From positions 1 through 47,010 of the forward strand of contig CAZIHY010000004.1 in assembly GCA_964539115.1 (NCBI GenBank): 47,010 nt of DNA, read 5' to 3'. Each line of letters begins with the position of its first letter. Position 1 is the first letter of the stretch. This DNA comes from CAKSXP01 sp964539115. GTDB lineage: Bacteria > Bacillota > Clostridia > Oscillospirales > Oscillospiraceae. Position numbers and translations under genes: made by a program. Positions 1 to 7,670 of the stretch are shown one piece after another. The notes under the pieces were generated by a model that ran no database searches, had not been told where the DNA came from, and was given only the letters and a program-made list of their open reading frames with translations.

Positions 1-137
1 GCGACGTGTCCATAAAAAATGATGAAACGGAATTATACTGAAAGTAAAATCTAATCATAAGAGGAGGTCATTCCCATGTTCTAACTGATATCGCATTGTT
101 TTCCCTGCAGAACCCCCAATCAGAAAGGACGTAATTA

Positions 138-173
138 ATGAAAAAACATCATATGAATGGAGGATTGCTATGA
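138..173 (+). CDS. Possible 11-codon upstream mini-ORF
   Basis: An ATG at 138 follows an AAAGGA Shine-Dalgarno-like stretch at 124-129 and opens an 11-codon frame (MKKHHMNGGLL). Its TGA overlaps the ATG of the C39-like gene in the form ATGA. This arrangement would allow translational coupling between the mini-ORF and the secreted peptidase gene. Nothing is known about such a peptide, and a frame this short can occur by chance. It could also be only the leader of the mRNA, because the downstream gene has its own GGAGG at 159-163. Confidence 0.3.
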   Translation: MKKHHMNGGLL

Positions 174-1063
174 GAAAATTGCTGTGTTTGGTTCTTATGC
201 TGTCAATAATTTCGCTCATACTCGCCGTTACAGCTACGGCCGATAACGAAACGATCAGTACTACATATATGCGTGCGCCAGATGGCACGCTTATTCTGGA
301 TGAATATCCTGAAATGGATGGTGCCACCGAAAAACTTGCAGCTGCCGAAGCTTATGTCCGTTATCTTGAGGGCAAGGCAACTGTATCCGACGTCATGCAA
401 GCCTATAGTAAATACTTTATAGCCATCGGTGATTTACAGGCATTGTCAACTACACGCAGTGAGGCCGCTTTCATCGCTGAATATCTAAATCCGACAAGTA
501 TTAATGCTGCAAGCGACTCTGTTTCCAGTATGAGGCATTATTCGCAGGAAACCAGTTACTACTGTGGGCCTGCCACTGCACAATCAATCTTGGCTCGGTA
601 TGGCGTCACTATTTCCCAATCAACCCTTGCTGGCACTTCTTATTTGAAAACTGATTATTATGCAGGTACTCCTTGGTATGTAGACAGTACAACTAAGTAT
701 GTCATGGCAAATGTTCTTAACAGCTTGTCCGGTACAAGCTACTTCACGGCGCTTGCAAATCCGACCACAGCTCAAATTAAAGCCGCAGCTATCACGGCAA
801 TATCTTCCGAGCTCCATGGCATTGCCGCAAATTTTTATCTGACCCCATACAGCACAGTGAGGCCAGAAGGCTATCCCACAACAACAATTTACCATTGGGT
901 TGCAATACGGGCATACAGTAATTATGGCAGCACTATCTATTGGTATGATCCTGTCTATGGAGCTGCTTCAGTCTCTTGGTCAGGTAATCTGACAAGCAGT
1001 ATCCTTAGCGATACTGCTGATAACGTTGCAAGTTTCGTTAACGGCAGAGGTATTATATGGTAA
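170..1063 (+). CDS. Secreted C39-like cysteine peptidase domain protein
   Basis: The 297-residue product starts with a basic, hydrophobic signal peptide (about residues 1-24). The second half carries the pattern of C39-like papain-fold peptidases: YYCGPAT with the candidate nucleophile C132, YHWVAIRAY with H242, and YDPVYG with D260. A cleaved, extracellular or cell-wall-associated protein is expected. The family (Peptidase_C39_2 type) includes proteases, but many members are uncharacterised, so the substrate is unknown. The start is supported by GGAGG seven bases upstream. The gene overlaps the next one by seven bases (ATGGTAA), so the two are co-translated. It has no transporter domain and is therefore not a bacteriocin exporter. 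Confidence 0.75.
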   Translation: MRKLLCLVLMLSIISLILAVTATADNETISTTYMRAPDGTLILDEYPEMDGATEKLAAAEAYVRYLEGKATVSDVMQAYSKYFIAIGDLQALSTTRSEAAFIAEYLNPTSINAASDSVSSMRHYSQETSYYCGPATAQSILARYGVTISQSTLAGTSYLKTDYYAGTPWYVDSTTKYVMANVLNSLSGTSYFTALANPTTAQIKAAAITAISSELHGIAANFYLTPYSTVRPEGYPTTTIYHWVAIRAYSNYGSTIYWYDPVYGAASVSWSGNLTSSILSDTADNVASFVNGRGIIW

Positions 1064-2295
1064 ATAATTCCGCTCTTATCACTCTGTTGATACTGTTTGT
1101 ATTCTTAGCAGGGTGCGCATCAATAGAGGATAATATTCCGGCAGAGCGGGAACAGGAATTATCCCCCTCTCCTGCTGTCAGCATCTCTGCGGACACTGTG
1201 GATGCGCCGGAACCAGGCGCGGAGTCCGTAACCGGCCGTCCTGACGCTGCCCCGGAAGCTTTGTCGATCGAAGACGTCTGGGGCGACGTTGAAATAAAGC
1301 ATATGGACTGGTCAACTTCTGTCGCTCTGGACATCTCTGACGCGGGCGATCTGCTCATAGGTTACTACGGTGACAGTGAAACCTCTCCCAGACAGCTTAT
1401 GACAGTCAACATCCACTCCGGAGATGAAACCATTGTCTGCGAAATGGATTTCCCATGGCAGGCGTCATACGGTCTCATTAACGACGACTGGATCATCTAT
1501 CGCGTTACCAGCTCATATGACTTCTACGGTTCGGATTATGAGATATACACCTACAACCGTGAAAGCGGTGAGACCAGTCTGCTGTGCGAAGCACCGACCG
1601 ACGAAAACGGAGACCTCGTAAGCTTTTATTCCCCGAACTTCTCGCTGCGCGGCAATAGTCTTCTTATTGACGAGATAAGCGAACAGGATGAGAATTCATC
1701 CGTAGTCACGAGCTATGAATATGACCTCGAGACAGGAGAAAGAACTATTCTGGCCGAACAGTTTGCAATGCCCCGGCATGCGGACGGTTTTGTTATCGGC
1801 TTATGCGAGGACAGGAACCAAACCGACAAAACCAAGAATTACAGCATTATTTGCAAGCTGGAGAACGGAGAAATCACACCGGTTACCGAAAAGGGCACGC
1901 GCGTATTCGACTATGCTGTGGACGGATATGATTCGGCCATGATAATCGCGCAGAATCTGGACAGCTACGGCCCCGGCGAAGCCTTCTTATATCAGACCAG
2001 CGCATATCTGATCGAGGGCAGCGGCGAGATAATCACGCTCCACGATGCGTCTGAGGATTCCAGAAGCTGTGATTGGCCTGACCTGAGCCGTGAGATAGCC
2101 GTTTGGCATTGTAATCAGAACGCATTTGCATATGACAGGGTGCTGGGACAAACAGTCCAGCTCACTTATGACGGAACCTCAAATGTCCTGGCAACGGATA
2201 AATACATTCTTTGGACGCAGCGCTCCGAGGAAAACACCTCTGATTTCGCCGACGAGCTGTGCATAATTGAGGTCAGCTCATTTCCCGGCAGATAA
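1057..2295 (+). CDS. Lipoprotein with beta-propeller-like body
   Basis: The 412-residue product has a short hydrophobic N-terminus and a lipobox ending in LAGC, with C20 as the predicted lipidated residue, followed by a Ser/Pro/Glu-rich linker (about 21-65). The remainder has repeated blocks rich in Tyr, Asp and Gly, such as INDDWIIYRV and YNRESGET, that resemble TolB/WD-like propeller blades. This fold assignment is an inference from periodicity, not from a recognised signature. The protein should sit on the outer face of the membrane. It overlaps the secreted C39-like gene by seven bases, so the two probably work together outside the cell. No specific function is recognised. Confidence 0.65.
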   Translation: MVNNSALITLLILFVFLAGCASIEDNIPAEREQELSPSPAVSISADTVDAPEPGAESVTGRPDAAPEALSIEDVWGDVEIKHMDWSTSVALDISDAGDLLIGYYGDSETSPRQLMTVNIHSGDETIVCEMDFPWQASYGLINDDWIIYRVTSSYDFYGSDYEIYTYNRESGETSLLCEAPTDENGDLVSFYSPNFSLRGNSLLIDEISEQDENSSVVTSYEYDLETGERTILAEQFAMPRHADGFVIGLCEDRNQTDKTKNYSIICKLENGEITPVTEKGTRVFDYAVDGYDSAMIIAQNLDSYGPGEAFLYQTSAYLIEGSGEIITLHDASEDSRSCDWPDLSREIAVWHCNQNAFAYDRVLGQTVQLTYDGTSNVLATDKYILWTQRSEENTSDFADELCIIEVSSFPGR

Positions 2296-2392
2296 CATTT
2301 TTCCAATATTCTCCTGGCAAAAATGAGAGACGAGGCGCAGAACATCGCAAACGAGCTGACCGGCGGCAGCTGTTCATAACGCAAAATCAAAC

Positions 2393-2420
2393 GGGGCCCG
2401 CGCAAATCTGCGCGGGCCCC
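2393..2420. terminator. GC-rich hairpin between convergent genes
   Basis: Perfect 11-bp inverted repeat GGGGCCCGCGC / GCGCGGGCCCC with a six-base loop. It lies between the 3' ends of the lipoprotein gene (plus) and the deglycosidase operon (minus) and probably serves both. The T-runs on both sides are weak. Confidence 0.7.
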
Positions 2421-2441
2421 ACGTCTTTGATTTTCAGGCTA

Positions 2442-3353
2442 TCAGATGCAGAACTGCTCAAGATATTTCTTGGACAAACGCAGGCTGTCGAGGATACGCT
2501 CGCGGCTTCCCTCAAACGCCCTGTCCTCAACCTCGACGCAGACATAGGAGTCATAACGTATATCGCCAAGCGCGGAGAAATACTGACTCCAATCAACCTG
2601 TCCGAGGCCCGGGAGTTTGGGCTCCATAAACTGCTCGGGATAGGCAAAGATGCCATATTCGTCAATGCGCTCGGGATAGAGGCGCATGTCTTTGCAGTGG
2701 ATGTGGAATATCTTGTCCTTGAACTCATAGATAGGCTTTATATAGTCCATCATCTGGAGCACAAAATGGCTGGGGTCGAAGTTGATGCCGAGATTATCGC
2801 TGGGCAGTATCTCAAAGATCCTACGCCAGTTCGCCGGCGAGGTGAACAGATTCTGTCCGCCGGGCCACTGGTCCCTGCCAAAGTACATCGGGCAGTTTTC
2901 GATCGCGATCCTTACGCCAAGCTCCTCCGCCTTCGCAATTATGGGCGGCCAATACTCCGCAACGAGCTCCATATTCTCGTCAACAGTCCTGGTCTGGTCA
3001 CGGCCGATGAAGGTCGTTACCATGTTGACGCCCAGTCTTGCAGAGGCCTCGATAACCTTGATGAGATGCGCACGGGCACTCTCCCCCGCTTCGCCGGGAG
3101 CGATCGTGTCGGGGTAATATGCGAGAGATGAGATCTCGATGCCCGTCTCCGCACAGCGGGACTTTATGTGCTGGACGTCAGCATCCGTAAGGTTTGCAAC
3201 ATCAATATGGCAGACTCCGGCATAGCGGCGCTCCGCTTTGCCGTTCGGCCAGCAGGCAACTTCAAGACACTTATAGCCCATTTCGGAAGCGACGTCTATG
3301 ACTTCATCGAAATTCCATCCGTCCAGGATAGAGGTTATAAATCCGAGTTTCAT
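2442..3353 (-). CDS. Sugar phosphate isomerase/epimerase-family TIM barrel (operon gene 4)
   Basis: The 303-residue product is a complete AP-endonuclease-2-like TIM barrel of the sugar phosphate isomerase/epimerase family. Candidate divalent-metal ligands in the usual order are E152 (IAIENCPM), D193 and H196 (NFDPSHF), H217/H219 (HIHCKDM) and E274 (CVEVED). It is the last gene of a four-gene minus-strand operon, 13 bases after the oxidoreductase, with an AGGAGG ribosome site. It is more like ordinary isomerases than its operon partner at 4491-5450, which has a divergent active-site pattern. A plausible role is conversion of the 3-oxo sugar released by the deglycosidase, or of another operon intermediate. 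That role is inferred from context only. Confidence 0.8.
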   Translation of the reverse strand: MKLGFITSILDGWNFDEVIDVASEMGYKCLEVACWPNGKAERRYAGVCHIDVANLTDADVQHIKSRCAETGIEISSLAYYPDTIAPGEAGESARAHLIKVIEASARLGVNMVTTFIGRDQTRTVDENMELVAEYWPPIIAKAEELGVRIAIENCPMYFGRDQWPGGQNLFTSPANWRRIFEILPSDNLGINFDPSHFVLQMMDYIKPIYEFKDKIFHIHCKDMRLYPERIDEYGIFAYPEQFMEPKLPGLGQVDWSQYFSALGDIRYDSYVCVEVEDRAFEGSRERILDSLRLSKKYLEQFCI

Positions 3354-3366
3354 TTGGGACCTCCTG

Positions 3367-4476
3367 TTAGTCGAAGATTATTTCCTTTCCGCTTGCAGCG
3401 CTCTTGTAAATAGCGTCAAGGATGCGCGTTACAGTATAAGCCTGCTCGGGCTTGACCAGAGGCTCGCCGTCCTCCAGTACCGCTCTAAGCCACTGATCGC
3501 ACTCGAGGACCTGGGGCTCTCCGTCTCCGTCGCCTTCGAAGAAAGCAACACCTTCGGTCTTGAGCGAAACGTCTTCGTCGACGAGGCGGCCATATCTGGT
3601 GCTGTTCATCTTCAGTTCGAAGTCAGTTCCCATGCCTCTGGGAATGAGCTCCGCGCCGCCCTTGGTGCCGCAAAGAGTGGTAGCAGCCTCTTTCGACTGG
3701 CTCACGTTCAGCGCCCAGCTTGCCTCGAGGAAAATGGTCGCGCCGTTCTTCATCTTGACAAAGCCGAATGCGGAGTCCTCGACCTCAAAGGTCTCAGGAT
3801 CCCAAGGACCGAAAACGTTGCCGTCCGGATTGTCCTTAAGCTTCTGGAAAACAGAGCCTGTAACGCTCTCAGGCTCGTAGTTATCCATCATCCACAGAGT
3901 CAGGTCGAGCGCGTGGGTGCCGATGTCGATCAGCGGGCCGCCGCCCTGAAGAGCCTTGTTCGGGAAAACGCCCCAGGTCGGGACTGCCTTGCGGCGGATG
4001 GCATGGGCCTTTGCAAAATAGATATCGCCGAGCGCGCCCTCTTCACAGGCACGCTTGAGAGTGCGGCTGTCACTGCGGAAGCGGTTCTGATAGCCGATCG
4101 TAAACTTCTTGCCGGACTTCTTCCATGCGTCGAGCATCTTCTTGGCATCCTCCGCGGTCGCGGCCATCGGCTTCTCGCACATTACGTGCTTGCCGGCTTC
4201 GAATGCGGCGACGGTGATCGGGCAGTGCGCAACATTGGGAGTAAGGACATGGACGACGTCAATGCTCTCGTCCTTGAGCAGTTCGCGGTAGTCGGTATAT
4301 ACCTTAGCGTCAGGGGTGCCATACTGGGCGGCTTTCTCCTCGGCGCGCTCGATTATGATATCGCAGAAGGCAACTATCTCGCACCTGTCAGGGAACATAG
4401 CAAGAGAGGGAAGATGCTTGGAGGTTGCGATACCACCGCAGCCGATGATACCAATTTGGAGCTTTCCGTCTTTCAT
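3367..4476 (-). CDS. Gfo/Idh/MocA-family NAD(P)-dependent oxidoreductase (DgpA-like)
   Basis: The 369-residue product has an N-terminal Rossmann fold (GIIGCGGIATSKH, residues 9-21), the family EKP motif at 101-103 and the substrate-domain DIGTH motif at 184-188, whose Asp and His are the usual catalytic pair. Family members oxidise or reduce a sugar hydroxyl, often at C3. In known C-glycoside pathways (DgpA of the puerarin degrader PUE) a protein of this family makes the 3-oxo-C-glucoside that the deglycosidase can cleave. Its position between the alpha-like subunit (14-base gap) and a second isomerase supports the same job here. An AAGGAG site precedes the ATG. Inositol or other sugar dehydrogenase activity cannot be excluded. 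Confidence 0.85.
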   Translation of the reverse strand: MKDGKLQIGIIGCGGIATSKHLPSLAMFPDRCEIVAFCDIIIERAEEKAAQYGTPDAKVYTDYRELLKDESIDVVHVLTPNVAHCPITVAAFEAGKHVMCEKPMAATAEDAKKMLDAWKKSGKKFTIGYQNRFRSDSRTLKRACEEGALGDIYFAKAHAIRRKAVPTWGVFPNKALQGGGPLIDIGTHALDLTLWMMDNYEPESVTGSVFQKLKDNPDGNVFGPWDPETFEVEDSAFGFVKMKNGATIFLEASWALNVSQSKEAATTLCGTKGGAELIPRGMGTDFELKMNSTRYGRLVDEDVSLKTEGVAFFEGDGDGEPQVLECDQWLRAVLEDGEPLVKPEQAYTVTRILDAIYKSAASGKEIIFD

Positions 4477-4490
4477 CTATAGTAGTCTCC

Positions 4491-5450
4491 TTATCCGAGT
4501 ATTTTTTTGGTCATCGCAACATAGCGGCGAAGCTGCTCGACAGCGCTCTCCTCAATGCTGAAATGATGTCCTTCGTATTCGCAGGCCATATAGCCCTTGT
4601 AGCCATAGTCGCGGATCTTGGGCAGAATGTCCTCATAGGGGATGCTGCCCTCATTGAGATCCTCGTCGATGTAATAGAACTTGCCGTGCATATAGAAAGC
4701 GCAGTCAAGCAGATCCTTGAGCTGTTCAATCTTTGTAGTGGGATTGAAGCTTATGATATCAGCAGCATATTCGCGCTCTATATCCGTATAGTCGCCGGCG
4801 AGCATCTCCTCCTCGGAGACGTGGCGCTCGAGCTTGTCTACAAGCTCCTGCAGCTTTTCGGGACGGCAGCCATACTCAATAGCCTCATCCATCCAAAGCT
4901 TATGCGGCTTTGTCTGGAAAATGCTCATATCGGGAACAAAGCCAAGGATACCCTTGCCCTCTCCCTTCATGATCTCTATATATTCCTTCCAGACAGGGAC
5001 CTCGGGATGATGCGGGCTGTGCATCTCGATCGTGAGCTGCATGCCGAGTTCTTTGCAGAAAGGTATCATGGACTTGAAAATTTTCGGAGAGATCGCATGT
5101 TGCGTTCTGACCATCGGGAAACCGGCCTTTTTGGCGCAGATGAGGTCATTTATCGTGCTCTGGACAATCTCATCCTCTGTCATGTCGCGGTCGGTGCGGA
5201 TGCCCATATCGACATATGCGCTCCAGCAGACGGGCTTAAGTCCGTATTTAGCCAGAGTCTCCTTAAACCACTGCAGCCACTCGTCCGTGGGATAGGGGTA
5301 ACCCGGGACCATCTGGGTCGCGACGATCTCGACTCCCTCATAGCCCATTTCGGCGGAGGTGCGCAGGAGATCCTCGAGTGAGAGTCTGTCGGTTATGTAT
5401 TCGCTTGCAAAGCTGTAAAGCGTAACGCCGAGCTTAATATCGTTTGCCAT
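4491..5450 (-). CDS. C-glycoside deglycosidase alpha subunit-like TIM barrel
   Basis: The 319-residue product is a sugar phosphate isomerase/epimerase-like TIM barrel. Candidate metal ligands are E142 (TIEMHSPHH), D174 (FVPDMSIF), H255 (YMHGKF) and E291 (ACEYEGHH). H144, two residues after the first ligand, is a candidate acid/base. The catalytic subunits of known C-glycoside deglycosidases (DgpC, CarB/CarC-type enzymes) are Mn-dependent TIM barrels of this family that bind a small beta subunit. The gene directly follows such a beta-like gene (16-base gap, GGGGAGG ribosome site) and precedes a Gfo/Idh/MocA oxidoreductase. The long insertion around 195-245 may form a partner or lid surface. 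If not a deglycosidase, it is a 3-oxo-glycoside-cleaving relative or a plain epimerase. Confidence 0.75.
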   Translation of the reverse strand: MANDIKLGVTLYSFASEYITDRLSLEDLLRTSAEMGYEGVEIVATQMVPGYPYPTDEWLQWFKETLAKYGLKPVCWSAYVDMGIRTDRDMTEDEIVQSTINDLICAKKAGFPMVRTQHAISPKIFKSMIPFCKELGMQLTIEMHSPHHPEVPVWKEYIEIMKGEGKGILGFVPDMSIFQTKPHKLWMDEAIEYGCRPEKLQELVDKLERHVSEEEMLAGDYTDIEREYAADIISFNPTTKIEQLKDLLDCAFYMHGKFYYIDEDLNEGSIPYEDILPKIRDYGYKGYMACEYEGHHFSIEESAVEQLRRYVAMTKKILG

Positions 5451-5466
5451 ATTATTTCCTCCCCTC

Positions 5467-5883
5467 TCAGTCCGCGATGCAGACGTGGCTTACGTCCGCA
5501 AATTCCACATGGTATTGTCCGAAATAACCGGTATAGGGAATGCGGTGATGCATCAACACGCGGATGGTATGTTCTCCAGAAGCGATCCCACCCGGGCACA
5601 TAACGCGAATCGTCGCGGGATCAAGAATGAACCAGTATTCTTTGAAAAGGTCGGGCAGCTCATCAAGCAGAAACTGTTTTCCGTTGAGCAGGAAGTAAAC
5701 GCTGTCGCGGGGCAGCGGTTTCCCATCGACCTCAAAATTGAGCTCCTCTATACAGCTGAGGTTAGCACCACGATAGTTGGGGTACTTGATCTTAAACTCA
5801 TAGCCGATGCGGCAGCCTTCCACGACAAGATTTTTGATATTATCGTCGCAGAAAATGATCTTCCTATAGGACTTGAATGCCAC
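5467..5883 (-). CDS. C-glycoside deglycosidase beta subunit-like protein (DUF6379 type)
   Basis: The 138-residue product has the layout of the small beta-sandwich partner of C-glycoside deglycosidases (DgpB-like, DUF6379): a YPNYRG motif at 34-39, IEEL at 45-48, VDGKPLPRD at 52-60, a WxxxDPATIRV stretch, PGG at 97-99 and GEHTIRV at 103-109. The family forms a complex with the TIM-barrel alpha subunit and shapes its active site. The frame stays open upstream to an ATG at 5970, but a GTG at 5881-5883 has AAAGGAG eight bases before it, and a good promoter lies at 5917-5945, inside the would-be extension. The GTG start is therefore preferred. It is the first gene of the operon. Recognition rests on remembered family motifs. 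Confidence 0.72.
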   Translation of the reverse strand: MAFKSYRKIIFCDDNIKNLVVEGCRIGYEFKIKYPNYRGANLSCIEELNFEVDGKPLPRDSVYFLLNGKQFLLDELPDLFKEYWFILDPATIRVMCPGGIASGEHTIRVLMHHRIPYTGYFGQYHVEFADVSHVCIAD

Positions 5884-5891
5884 ACACTCAT

Positions 5892-5898
5892 CTCCTTT
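5892..5898 (-). promoter_or_regulatory. Ribosome binding site fixing the GTG start
   Basis: AAAGGAG on the minus strand, eight bases before GTG 5883. It decides the short form of the beta-subunit-like gene over an upstream ATG at 5970. Confidence 0.7.
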
Positions 5899-5916
5899 AT
5901 AATTAGATATACCTAT

Positions 5917-5945
5917 ATTATATTGCCTGTCCGTCCATTTTTCAG
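5917..5945 (-). promoter_or_regulatory. Promoter of the deglycosidase operon
   Basis: Minus-strand CTGAAA (5940-5945), 17 bases, then a consensus TATAAT (5917-5922). It lies about 35 bases before the GTG start of the first operon gene. The -35 is a 4/6 match, so an activator may be needed, but no operator is evident. Confidence 0.6.
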
Positions 5946-5972
5946 TTCTTTTTCCCCACTTATGTTTCATAG

Positions 5973-6011
5973 AAGAAAGCCAAATTTCAGATTTTGAAAC
6001 CTGGCTTTCTT
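5973..6011 (-). terminator. Hairpin after the CotF-like gene
   Basis: Nine-bp stem AGAAAGCCA / TGGCTTTCT with an inner TTTCA/TGAAA pairing, just downstream of the stop of the CotF-like gene and before the deglycosidase operon. It separates the two units. Confidence 0.6.
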
Positions 6012-6015
6012 TCCC

Positions 6016-6474
6016 TTATGCGTTGTACATCCCGTTGACGGCCATGTAGCTGTAAAGCTCCTCGCCATGCTCCTGTTCTTCCTTCTGGATGTGGTTGAGT
6101 ACGTTGCGCACATCCTGGGAACAAAACTCAAAGATGCTGGTGTCATACTCGGAGGAGACGTGCTTTTCCATCGCAAGCGCGTCAGAGCAGAGATACTTGT
6201 CGTTGTCCTTGCCCTGCTGATTGCAAGAGGAAGCCTTGAAGCTGGCCTTGGTTTTGACGCTGCCCCCACCGCCGTTCATCGCAGGCACCGTGCCGGAGGC
6301 AATCTTGTTGAGCGTGTCAAGGTGTCCGCGCTCGGTGTTTCCGATGTCTGTGAACAGGTTTTTAAGCTGGGGATCGCAGGCCTCGCTTGCATACCGGGTG
6401 TATTTTTCTATGCAGAGCTGTTCCTGGCTTTTAAGATCGTTGATAAAGCTGGTTTCTTTCTGATTAAGCGTCAT
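6016..6474 (-). CDS. CotF-like spore coat / ferritin-fold protein
   Basis: The 152-residue product is helical and Glu/His rich, with a ferritin-like pattern in two halves: an EKY...NTERGH segment (about 18-50) and an EKHVSSEYD...KEEQEHGEE segment (about 103-139). These are joined by a Gly/Ser/Lys linker (about 67-85). This arrangement is typical of CotF-family spore coat proteins of Clostridia and points to a sporulating host. Whether the Glu/His residues bind metal is not known. The gene is monocistronic, has a hairpin downstream and diverges from the EEP-family gene. An alternative is a rubrerythrin-like domain of unknown role, but there is no rubredoxin zinc ribbon. Confidence 0.6.
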   Translation of the reverse strand: MTLNQKETSFINDLKSQEQLCIEKYTRYASEACDPQLKNLFTDIGNTERGHLDTLNKIASGTVPAMNGGGGSVKTKASFKASSCNQQGKDNDKYLCSDALAMEKHVSSEYDTSIFEFCSQDVRNVLNHIQKEEQEHGEELYSYMAVNGMYNA

Positions 6475-6518
6475 TATAAATCACCTCGGCATTAGCTTGG
6501 ATTTTTTCGATGAAAATA

Positions 6519-6547
6519 TTCACAAAATGCCCAAGAGGATGTATAAT
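6519..6547 (+). promoter_or_regulatory. Promoter of the EEP-family gene
   Basis: TTCACA (6519-6524), 17 bases, TATAAT (6542-6547), about 26 bases before the ATG at 6574. This is a near-consensus housekeeping promoter. Confidence 0.75.
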
Positions 6548-6573
6548 ACAAGATATTTTTAAGGAATGATGTT

Positions 6574-7623
6574 ATGGTGAAAAAAATTCTGAAAATAGCA
6601 CTTGTCGTTCTGGCGCTCATACTTGTTTGCGCCGCGTCGCTTATCATCTGGCTGACGGTGACAGAGTTTTCTCCCGAGAGCATCGAGAGCGCGGAGCTCG
6701 TCAATATGGACGGCGGCGCTGTCTCTCCGGACAGCGTCCTGAAAATCATAAGCTTCAATACAGGATACGCCGCGCTCGGCGAGGAATCCGAATTCTTTAT
6801 GGACGGCGGCAGCGAAGTGCGGCCCGACAGCCCGGCAATAATCGAGAAGAACTGCTCCGGAATCCTTGCCGTCCTGGAAGGCGAAAACGCGGATTTCTAT
6901 CTGCTTCAGGAGGTAGATCTCGATTCCAAGAGAAGCTATGGGATAAACGAAGCCGCCGAATATTCCGAGTCTCTGGCCCTCAGCTCCGCCTATGCCCAGA
7001 ACTACTCCTGCGAATATGTGCCCTTCCCGATCCCCACGATCGGCAAGGTCCACTCAGGGCTTCAAACACTGAGCGCTTACGGCATCACTGCCGCCGACAG
7101 GGTCGCGCTCCCCTGTCCGTTTTCCTGGCCAATATCTACAGCGAACCTGAAGCGCTGTCTTCTCGTCACCCGCTTTGAGGTCGAGGGTACGGATCATGAA
7201 CTTGTCATCGTAAATCTCCATCTCGAGGCCTACGACGACGGGGAAGGCAAGCTCGAGCAGATGAGGGTACTCAGGGAATTTATAGACAGCGAATATGCCG
7301 CAGGAAACTATGTTGTTGCCGGCGGGGACTTCAACCAGAGCTTCCCGGGCTGCACCGGGAAATATCCTGTCGCTGACCCCGAGAAGTGGACCCCCGGTCT
7401 GCTGGAAGAGAGCATGATATCCGAAGGCTGGAGCTATGCATACGACGACGCCTGTGCGACCTGCCGCCTGCTGGACGCTCCGCTGAGCGTGGATACCCAG
7501 CTGTATGTCATCGACGGCTATATTCTATCGCCAAACGTGGAACTCGTATCTGTCAGAACACTGGACGAGGGTTTCAAGTTCTCTGACCATAACCCTGTGG
7601 CGCTGGAATTCAAACTGAGATAA
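6574..7623 (+). CDS. Membrane-anchored endonuclease/exonuclease/phosphatase-family hydrolase
   Basis: The 349-residue product has one N-terminal membrane segment (about 5-27) and then an EEP fold. Visible motifs are ISFNTGY (59-65), LQEVD with the metal-binding Glu (111-115), VNLHLEAYD, GGDFNQ and the C-terminal SDHNPVALEF with the catalytic Asp-His. The enzyme would face outside the cell, anchored by its N-terminus. Family members cleave phosphodiesters in nucleic acids, inositol phosphates or sphingomyelin, and the sequence does not tell which. A near-consensus promoter precedes it and a strong hairpin follows, so it is a single-gene unit. It is divergent from the CotF-like gene. Confidence 0.8.
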   Translation: MVKKILKIALVVLALILVCAASLIIWLTVTEFSPESIESAELVNMDGGAVSPDSVLKIISFNTGYAALGEESEFFMDGGSEVRPDSPAIIEKNCSGILAVLEGENADFYLLQEVDLDSKRSYGINEAAEYSESLALSSAYAQNYSCEYVPFPIPTIGKVHSGLQTLSAYGITAADRVALPCPFSWPISTANLKRCLLVTRFEVEGTDHELVIVNLHLEAYDDGEGKLEQMRVLREFIDSEYAAGNYVVAGGDFNQSFPGCTGKYPVADPEKWTPGLLEESMISEGWSYAYDDACATCRLLDAPLSVDTQLYVIDGYILSPNVELVSVRTLDEGFKFSDHNPVALEFKLR

Positions 7624-7629
7624 TAGCAT

Positions 7630-7668
7630 AACCGGCCGCGGGATTTGGACCCACGGCCGGTTTCTTCT
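7630..7668. terminator. Terminator between convergent genes
   Basis: ACCGGCCGCGGG / CCCACGGCCGGT stem with one mismatch and an internal loop, followed on the plus strand by TTTCTTCTGTTT. It sits between the EEP-family gene and the 3' end of the P-type ATPase gene. Confidence 0.75.
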
Positions 7669-7670
7669 GT

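Noticed and set aside
3..41. A short open frame at the very left end (ending TGA at 39-41) as the end of a cut gene
   Set aside because: Only 12 codons are visible and no family can be recognised, so it cannot be supported as a gene.
170..1063. C39 peptidase as part of a bacteriocin export system with the GG of the mini-ORF as a leader
   Set aside because: The protein has a signal peptide and no ABC transporter domains, and the mini-ORF is far too short and has nothing after the GG that could be a bacteriocin.
3298..4482. Long plus-strand open frame opposite the oxidoreductase gene
   Set aside because: It is antisense to a protein with clear Gfo/Idh/MocA motifs, has no recognisable domain and no ribosome site. 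Similar antisense frames over the ABC, P-type ATPase, ClpB and PepF genes were rejected for the same reason.
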